A stretch of DNA of 9,269 bases, taken from Candidatus Cloacimonadota bacterium. Its GTDB lineage: Bacteria; Cloacimonadota; Cloacimonadia; Cloacimonadales; TCS61. The position numbers were made by a program, and so were the translations under genes. The stretch is from contig JAQICU010000050.1 in assembly GCA_027858325.1 (NCBI GenBank), positions 1 to 9,269 of the forward strand, written 5' to 3'. The notes under the pieces are model-generated. The model saw only the letters and a list, made by a program, of their open reading frames with translations. It ran no database searches and was not told where the DNA came from. Shown piece by piece: positions 5,491 to 9,269 of the stretch (within the stretch, counting starts at the first letter, position 1; every line of letters starts with the position of its first letter).

Positions 5491-5626
5491 CAGGTTAGTG
5501 TTTTTATTCAGTAAATCTTAAATAAGTATGACAAAATATATACGTGTCTCCGTATGGGGTGTTGATTGAAAATACCACTTAGTTTGACATCTGGCAGGAA
5601 CCATGGATTTTAGTTCAACTTACTAT
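5491..5626. other. gene-free stretch between element operon and IS remnant
   Basis: I see no gene here on either strand. It holds a weak inverted repeat ATACG (5540-5544) / CGTAT (5551-5555) with a 6-base spacer and the word ATACCACTT (5572-5580), which recurs at 1291-1299. A tyrosine-recombinase core site normally has short inverted arms around a 6-8 base spacer, so the right attachment site may lie in this interval; neither candidate is proven. Together with flanking non-coding DNA this makes about 300 bases without an intact gene. Confidence 0.4.
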
Positions 5627-5728
5627 TGACGGTCCCCCATTTTTTAGTCCACTTTCAATGTGTTAATATCTTTGACTTTCTTTTCAAATGCCAATCTAAA
5701 TTTCTCTGGAGTTAAATACTTAGTGCTA
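5627..5728 (-). mobile_element. right-end remnant of an IS3-type insertion sequence with transposase C-terminus
   Basis: On the minus strand a frame ends at a stop on 5644-5646 and reads KYLTPEKFRLAFEKKV then KDINTLKVD. The 'YLTPEKF' pattern is the hallmark of the C-terminus of IS3-family (rve/DDE integrase-core) transposases. The stop codon lies inside TGACGGTCCCCCATTTTTTA (5627-5646, continuing with GTCCA), which has the look of a terminal inverted repeat of such elements, starting with TG and containing a C run. Only about 100 bases of the element remain. The catalytic DDE region and the other end are missing, and the 5' side of the fragment abuts the sorting-domain fragment at about 5728. 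It cannot transpose by itself. Confidence 0.7.
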
Positions 5729-5896
5729 TTTGAGAAGTAGCATCCTTCCATTTTGTAGCCAACTACCTGTTTTCAGCTGATAAAAATAGAGCCCTGATCC
5801 ATGATCATCAGCATTCCATGTATATTCATGCATCCCAGCATTTAGCTCTTTAGATTCGATCAATTGCCCTTTCAAGTTGAATATGGTGAGGATACC
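5726..5896 (-). repeat. sorting-domain repeat, copy 1 (pairs with 7192-7362)
   Basis: Direct repeat of the segment 7192-7362 at a constant offset of 1466 bases, with no gap. The best conserved core runs from about 5778 to 5830, including long identical blocks around GATAAAAATAGAGCCCTGAT and CCATGATCATC. Both copies code for the same protein module on the minus strand. Confidence 0.85.
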
Positions 5897-5935
5897 CCCA
5901 AATCTATAGGTATCTGAACAATGTTGCATGGATTT
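5726..5935 (-). pseudogene. orphan C-terminal sorting domain of a lost secreted protein
   Basis: The minus-strand frame is closed upstream by a stop at 5936-5938 and lacks a credible start or signal peptide. From residue GGILTIFNLKGQ to the end MLLLK (5726-5896) it aligns without gaps to the last 56 residues of the endonuclease I protein at 7192-8247; by hand 43 of 56 residues are identical. This is the FlgD-like/T9SS-type C-terminal sorting module that secreted proteins of FCB-group bacteria carry. The upstream YPNPFNP motif and the whole catalytic part are missing, and the ~40 bases left of the match (5897-5935) have no recognisable origin. The stop follows MLLLK as in the paralogue, so the 3' end is complete while the gene body has been deleted. 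It is almost certainly not expressed as a functional protein. Confidence 0.78.
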
Positions 5936-5961
5936 CTATTTTTTAGATTTCTCTTGATTTA

Positions 5962-7035
5962 TTAAATCTCAACCAGTTCATATTTTCTACTACCCAAACC
6001 AATCTTCTCAGCATGAGCTAACTGAATATTGGGATCGAGAGCAGGATAGGCCAATCTTCCTAGATCTTTGCTGTTTTTCTGTCTGGTCAGATCGAGAGTT
6101 GCCTGATCAACAGCCACCGGATCGGTGGAAGCCAATATACCGATATCATCAATTATTGGTGTCTGTTTAATGCTCATGCAGTCGCATTCTTTTGTCATAT
6201 CAGTCAGGACGTTGATGAATAGAGATTTTCCACGTTTATTCTGTACAGCACCCAGAGCGTATTCGGCTATGCTTTTCTGAATATCTTCCGATCCGATTCC
6301 CCAGTTGAATTTCACAGCCGAGAATTTGCACAAGGTCAGGCATTCTCCGCAACCTATACAGATTTCGTCCCGGATAAAAGCTTTGTCGTTTTCTTCGATG
6401 ATCGCCTGTACCGGGCACCATTTTATACACTGTCCGCAAAGGGTGCATTCATCAGCTTTCACGTATGGTTTTATGGATGAATGCTGCAACATTTTACCTT
6501 TACGGCTGGCCAGTCCCATACCCAGGTTTTTCAAACAGGCTCCCAAACCGGAAAGAATATGACCGGTGGGATGCGATAGAACGATCAATGCATCTGTCAG
6601 AACTGCGTCACGTGCGATATTCACTTTGTCGAACAGGATCCCTTTGATCGGAACTTCGATCTCTGTATTGCCAAACAGTCCGTCTGACATAATGAAAGGA
6701 GCACCTGTCTCAGCATATGTAAAGCCATGTTCTTCTGCTAGATGCAGGTGAGAAATAGCATTGGAGCGTGGGCCTGAATAGAGGGTAGAAGTTTCGGTGA
6801 TATAGGGCAATGCTTTATGTTTTTTTATTTCCTGAACAACAAGAGCTACTATTTTCGGTGAGATGTGAGTGTCGTTGTTTTTATCTCCGATGTGTGATTT
6901 TATAGCAACTTTATCACGTTCAGATATTATGGTTTCAAAATCGATCTGAGAAATTATTTTATACATTACATCTTTGCGTTCCTGTAATTTACTCTTTGCT
7001 GAAAGCGGACAGAAAAGAACTTCAGGGTTATTCAT
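5962..7035 (-). CDS. DUF362 family protein with two [4Fe-4S] ferredoxin clusters, 357 aa
   Basis: An iron-sulfur protein of unknown physiological partner. The DUF362 domain is recognised from its N-terminal part with 'VAIKSHIG' (residues 43-50), the 'LSHPTGHILSGLGACLKNLG' stretch (153-172), and the C-terminal 'STDPVAVDQATLDL' (303-316). A two-cluster ferredoxin insert lies at 192-240: C197-x2-C200-x2-C203-x3-C207 and C226-x2-C229-x2-C232-x3-C236, both complete. Such proteins are presumed to be cytoplasmic electron carriers or redox-linked enzymes; the reaction is not established. ATG at 7035 is preceded on the minus strand by AGGAGA (7042-7047) with a 6-base spacer. A promoter candidate lies at 7112-7140, so it seems transcribed on its own. 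An extra C284-x-C286 pair lies outside the clusters. No signal peptide. The family call is confident; no specific name is justified. Confidence 0.92.
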   Translation of the reverse strand: MNNPEVLFCPLSAKSKLQERKDVMYKIISQIDFETIISERDKVAIKSHIGDKNNDTHISPKIVALVVQEIKKHKALPYITETSTLYSGPRSNAISHLHLAEEHGFTYAETGAPFIMSDGLFGNTEIEVPIKGILFDKVNIARDAVLTDALIVLSHPTGHILSGLGACLKNLGMGLASRKGKMLQHSSIKPYVKADECTLCGQCIKWCPVQAIIEENDKAFIRDEICIGCGECLTLCKFSAVKFNWGIGSEDIQKSIAEYALGAVQNKRGKSLFINVLTDMTKECDCMSIKQTPIIDDIGILASTDPVAVDQATLDLTRQKNSKDLGRLAYPALDPNIQLAHAEKIGLGSRKYELVEI

Positions 7036-7111
7036 GTATATTCTCCTTTTTTATTGTTTAGTTACTTTCCTAACTCAATGTCTAATCATTATTTTAAAAT
7101 TAAAGCAATTA

Positions 7112-7140
7112 AATATTGAAAAAGAAGATTTGTGTGTCAA
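7112..7140 (-). promoter_or_regulatory. sigma-70-type promoter of the DUF362 gene
   Basis: On the minus strand a perfect TTGACA (+ strand TGTCAA at 7135-7140) is followed after 17 bases by AATATT (7112-7117), four of six matches to TATAAT. Transcription would start near 7105, leaving a leader of about 70 bases before the ATG at 7035. It lies in the gap downstream of the endonuclease gene, where I see no clear terminator. Confidence 0.6.
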
Positions 7141-7191
7141 GCTGAATAGTATTTGATAGTGTGTAATAAAATGAGAAAATGTTTATCGGAA

Positions 7192-7362
7192 TTACTTTAG
7201 AAGCAGCATCTTCCTTGTTAGTATACTGCTCTCTGTCTTCAGTTGATAAAAATAGAGCCCTGATCCATGATCATCTGCATTCCACGTATATTCATGCTTA
7301 CATGAATTAAACTCGTGAGATTCTATTAATTGTCCTTTCAAATTGAATATTGTGAGCACACC
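7192..7362 (-). repeat. sorting-domain repeat, copy 2 (pairs with 5726-5896)
   Basis: This is the 3' end of the endonuclease I gene, encoding residues 296-351. It aligns without gaps to 5726-5896. The two copies lie in direct orientation and could recombine, which would delete the DUF362 gene between them. Confidence 0.85.
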
Positions 7363-8247
7363 ACTTTCACTTTCCTTTATTTCAAAACTTATTATTGTTT
7401 CAGGGTTGAATGGGTTCGGATAGTTGGATATTGTATAATATTCTAATGACACTTGAGAATCTTCTACTGAGACTGGATTGTATATCATTTCAACATATTC
7501 AGGGTGATCGATAAAAGGGTTCCGGTTCTCTTGATAATCTTCATAAATGATATCATTTCTGTTTTCTTCCCAAGCATCTACAGGGTCTTCAACGTGCCAT
7601 TGCATCAGAGTTGAATATACACCATGAACTGGTTCACCATCAGGTGATGAAGGAGCATAGTCTACAAGCTCAAGATCAAGCTCTCCACTGTCACCTTCAT
7701 AACGTGTTGCCATGTAAAACATCATTCTGGCTACATCACCCTTTACTGCTTCTCTAGGTTCCCACGTATAGGTAGTTCTATAGCAACCTGTCGGACCACC
7801 ATCGGGGTCGATATATTCTGTCCCACCATTATCGAAGTCTTTATTGCTCTTTGATGAGTTAACGGAAATGTCACAAGGTCGTAAGTGATGAACATCTGTT
7901 CCAGCTCCAGGATCAGTGCCGAAATCTCCATGTGATTTTGCCCATACATGCTCTCTGCTCCAACCTTGACCATTATTGTATTCCTGTTCTGCATCTACTG
8001 ACCAACCGGTATATATCAAGATAACATTATCTGGGTTATTCGGATCTCTATCAGTTTCTTTGAGAATGTCCCATGTGTCCGTACTTGTACTTGTGTATGG
8101 AAATTCAATATGATTATCAATAATCTCATGTAGTGCAGTTTTTAGTTCTTCCCCTATTAGCCCTTCAGCTCCATCATAATAACCTTCAGGAATCTCAGCA
8201 GATAAATAACTGCAAATCAGGAATGATAATATTAATATCTTTTTCAT
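7192..8247 (-). CDS. secreted endonuclease I family nuclease with C-terminal sorting domain, 351 aa
   Basis: A non-specific DNA/RNA nuclease of the EndA/NucM/Vvn family (beta-beta-alpha-metal fold), exported from the cell. Residues 1-17 (MKKILILSFLICSYLSA) are a signal peptide. The catalytic part has WSREHVWAKSHG (96-107; H100 is the likely general base, E99 a metal ligand), TDVHHLRPCD (117-126), SVNSSKSNKDF (128-138; asparagine metal ligand in N130/N135), and the family's late signature ENRNPFIDHPEYV (240-252). Residues ~272-351 are a separate module beginning SNYPNPFNPET and ending MLLLK, the FlgD-like sorting domain that directs secretion or surface anchoring in FCB-group bacteria. ATG at 8247 is preceded by a minus-strand AAAAGGAGAG six bases away. 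The catalytic set is complete. Likely roles are nutrient scavenging from extracellular DNA or breakdown of biofilm DNA; the role is inferred. Confidence 0.94.
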   Translation of the reverse strand: MKKILILSFLICSYLSAEIPEGYYDGAEGLIGEELKTALHEIIDNHIEFPYTSTSTDTWDILKETDRDPNNPDNVILIYTGWSVDAEQEYNNGQGWSREHVWAKSHGDFGTDPGAGTDVHHLRPCDISVNSSKSNKDFDNGGTEYIDPDGGPTGCYRTTYTWEPREAVKGDVARMMFYMATRYEGDSGELDLELVDYAPSSPDGEPVHGVYSTLMQWHVEDPVDAWEENRNDIIYEDYQENRNPFIDHPEYVEMIYNPVSVEDSQVSLEYYTISNYPNPFNPETIISFEIKESESGVLTIFNLKGQLIESHEFNSCKHEYTWNADDHGSGLYFYQLKTESSILTRKMLLLK

Positions 8248-8274
8248 ATTGCTCTCCTTTTATTTCGTATTTAT

Positions 8275-8300
8275 TAGGACAGCTTGGTAAGCTATCCCTA
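8275..8300. repeat. intergenic hairpin between the surface-protein gene and endonuclease I gene
   Basis: GGACAGCTT (8277-8285) pairs with AAGCTATCC (8289-8297) with one mismatch/G-T pair and a GGT loop; TAGG/CCTA extend the stem with a one-base bulge. It lies 22 bases past the stop of the surface-protein gene (minus strand) and 30 bases before the endonuclease ATG. No T run follows on the minus strand, so termination is uncertain. It has the shape of a REP-like intergenic palindrome, which would need to recur elsewhere in the genome. Confidence 0.5.
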
Positions 8301-8321
8301 CAATAATTTTCTTCATTAATT

Positions 8322-9269
8322 TTAAAAAGACCGAATGGCACGAACGCTGCAAATGGTATGCTTAGGGTAGTAGTACGAAAGTCCATTAGGAAAATACACT
8401 GCCCACGCATCGGCGCCACCATGCTGAGTAGAACTCCAATAGAGGCCTGCCGCAAAAGCAGAACCTCCGTTTGCTGTTGCAGTTGTGTTTATTGTTATTA
8501 TGTTTTGATACATAAGGTTTAGTTCTTCTTTTGAGGGTAAATACCAGTCGCCATAAGTTTTGCCGCCTTCGGTAATTTGTAATTCATTACAAATACGGGC
8601 TGCATAAGTTGCACCATCATCACCAATTGCCACTTGTGCTGCAATAATTATAGCAGTATTAGCTTCGCCTGCATAAGGACCGTCTCCTTTCGCTTGTGTA
8701 TCCCCTAAAGTACCTGCATGCCATCTCACCCCTGCACTTTGGTCTGTTTTAGCACATACTAAACCGTGTTCGCCTGTTTCATCAAGCCAAAATACTATGC
8801 CGGCTTGTGCAAAGTCGCCAATGGAATATGTAGCGCTTCCAGTTGCAGCTGCTGTTTGTATTGTTCCGTCTGGGAATTTAAATCCTCCAGTTGTACTTTC
8901 GACCATGCCTGAAACCGAAAGCTTTTCGGAAGGATCTTCATTACCAATACCCACGTTTCCACTTGAGCGCATAGTTATTGCCTTGAGATAACTTGTGGTC
9001 CCGTTTCGAACTTCTAAACTTAAATTACCATTATAGGTTCCAGCTAAAGTATCATGTGTAGCAGAAATGGTAGCTCTTCCATGTGCAGGAGAACCTGCAG
9101 CAAATTGTATATTAGCCTCAGAAGCTGGATCGTCGGAAGCATTTTGGATTTGAAGAATTGAATTATGAGCACTCGTATGCGACAAAGTGGATTCCACCAA
9201 AGAAAAAGTACCATTTTCCCTTGAGCCGACAGCATCTATTACTCCAGAAATATTTACATCCCCATTTAC
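8322..9269 (-). CDS. surface/tail-fibre-like protein with DUF1566 (Lcl-type) C-terminal domain, 3' part (cut by right window edge)
   Basis: The frame is open from the right edge to TAA at 8322-8324, giving about 315 C-terminal residues; the true start lies outside. The first part is made of short beta-rich, alanine/serine/threonine/glycine-rich segments, including VNGDVNISGVID at the edge, as in fibre or adhesin stalks. A central GNVGIGNEDPSEKLSVSG followed by GGFKFPDGTIQTAA is a linker seen in exported FCB-group and tail-fibre-like proteins. The last ~165 residues contain SIGDFAQAGIVFWLDETGEH, YGDWYLPSKEELNLMYQN, AGLYWSSTQ and the terminal SVRAIRSF, which fit the DUF1566/Lcl C-terminal domain, a C-type-lectin-like fold. 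It probably displays a ligand-binding head on the cell surface. Whether it is phage-derived cannot be judged here. Confidence 0.82.
   Translation of the reverse strand, partial: VNGDVNISGVIDAVGSRENGTFSLVESTLSHTSAHNSILQIQNASDDPASEANIQFAAGSPAHGRATISATHDTLAGTYNGNLSLEVRNGTTSYLKAITMRSSGNVGIGNEDPSEKLSVSGMVESTTGGFKFPDGTIQTAAATGSATYSIGDFAQAGIVFWLDETGEHGLVCAKTDQSAGVRWHAGTLGDTQAKGDGPYAGEANTAIIIAAQVAIGDDGATYAARICNELQITEGGKTYGDWYLPSKEELNLMYQNIITINTTATANGGSAFAAGLYWSSTQHGGADAWAVYFPNGLSYYYPKHTICSVRAIRSF

Larger units (their letters stand above)
1291..5580. mobile_element. putative small integrative element (xis-like, int, HTH, DUF3987-like ATPase)
   Basis: The five + strand genes from 1541 to 5419 form one compact unit with an excisionase-type HTH protein, a tyrosine recombinase, two small proteins and a P-loop ATPase. 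It lies between a terminated operon on the left and IS debris with opposite-strand housekeeping-like genes on the right. Such gene sets are known from integrative elements and phage satellites; no structural, relaxase or transfer gene is present. The ends given are tentative: the 9-base word ATACCACTT occurs at 1291-1299, just after the stop of the 266-aa gene, and again at 5572-5580, and might be the attachment core. A 9-base match is short enough to arise by chance, so the true boundaries could differ by a few hundred bases on either side. Confidence 0.5.

Noticed and set aside
5584..5612. TTGACA at 5584-5589 as a + strand promoter
   Set aside because: No acceptable -10 lies 16-18 bases downstream, and no + strand gene follows.
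6236..6751. Several open frames of 60-85 codons on both strands within the DUF362 gene
   Set aside because: They are shadows of a well-supported gene with intact ferredoxin motifs and have no RBS of their own.
1..9269. CRISPR array, tRNA or rRNA genes
   Set aside because: No regularly spaced repeats, cloverleaf-like sequences with a CCA/TTCRA pattern or rRNA-like conserved blocks were seen.

Overview
The window looks like a chromosomal segment of an AT-rich bacterium from the FCB side of the tree, most like Cloacimonadota, Marinimicrobia or a related lineage. The main clue is the C-terminal sorting module on a secreted protein at 7192-8247: a YPNPFNPET-type motif, then a short beta-sandwich ending in MLLLK. 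A second copy of the end of that module lies at 5726-5896. The lineage is inferred; no rRNA or marker gene is present. No tRNA, rRNA or CRISPR array was seen.

Left part (1-1346, + strand): the end of a HIT-family nucleotide hydrolase gene, then two unrecognised, very AT-rich genes (155-472 and 488-1288), closed by a clear intrinsic terminator at 1320-1346.

Central part (about 1347-5490, + strand): a compact, self-contained mobile element. A strong sigma-70-like promoter (1424-1452) leads into a leader full of inverted repeats (1460-1535). These include two competing hairpins, one of which would bury the ribosome binding site of the first gene. The genes are a MerR/excisionase-type HTH protein, an overlapping tyrosine recombinase with a cysteine-rich N-terminus, a small unknown protein, a small HTH plus coiled-coil protein, and a DUF3987-like P-loop ATPase. 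Overlaps or very short gaps suggest translational coupling of the first four. A nested hairpin at 5423-5490 ends the unit. No capsid, relaxase or conjugation gene is visible, so it resembles a cryptic integrative element or phage-satellite core: the HTH proteins would regulate, the integrase move, and the ATPase probably help replicate the excised form.

Junction (5491-5935): no intact gene. It holds the right end of an IS3-type insertion sequence, with the last codons of its transposase, abutting the orphan C-terminal sorting module of a lost secreted protein.

Right part (5962-9269, - strand): a DUF362 protein with two [4Fe-4S] ferredoxin clusters and its own promoter; a secreted endonuclease I with signal peptide and sorting module; and the 3' part of a large surface or fibre-like protein ending in a DUF1566/Lcl-type C-terminal domain, which runs off the right edge.
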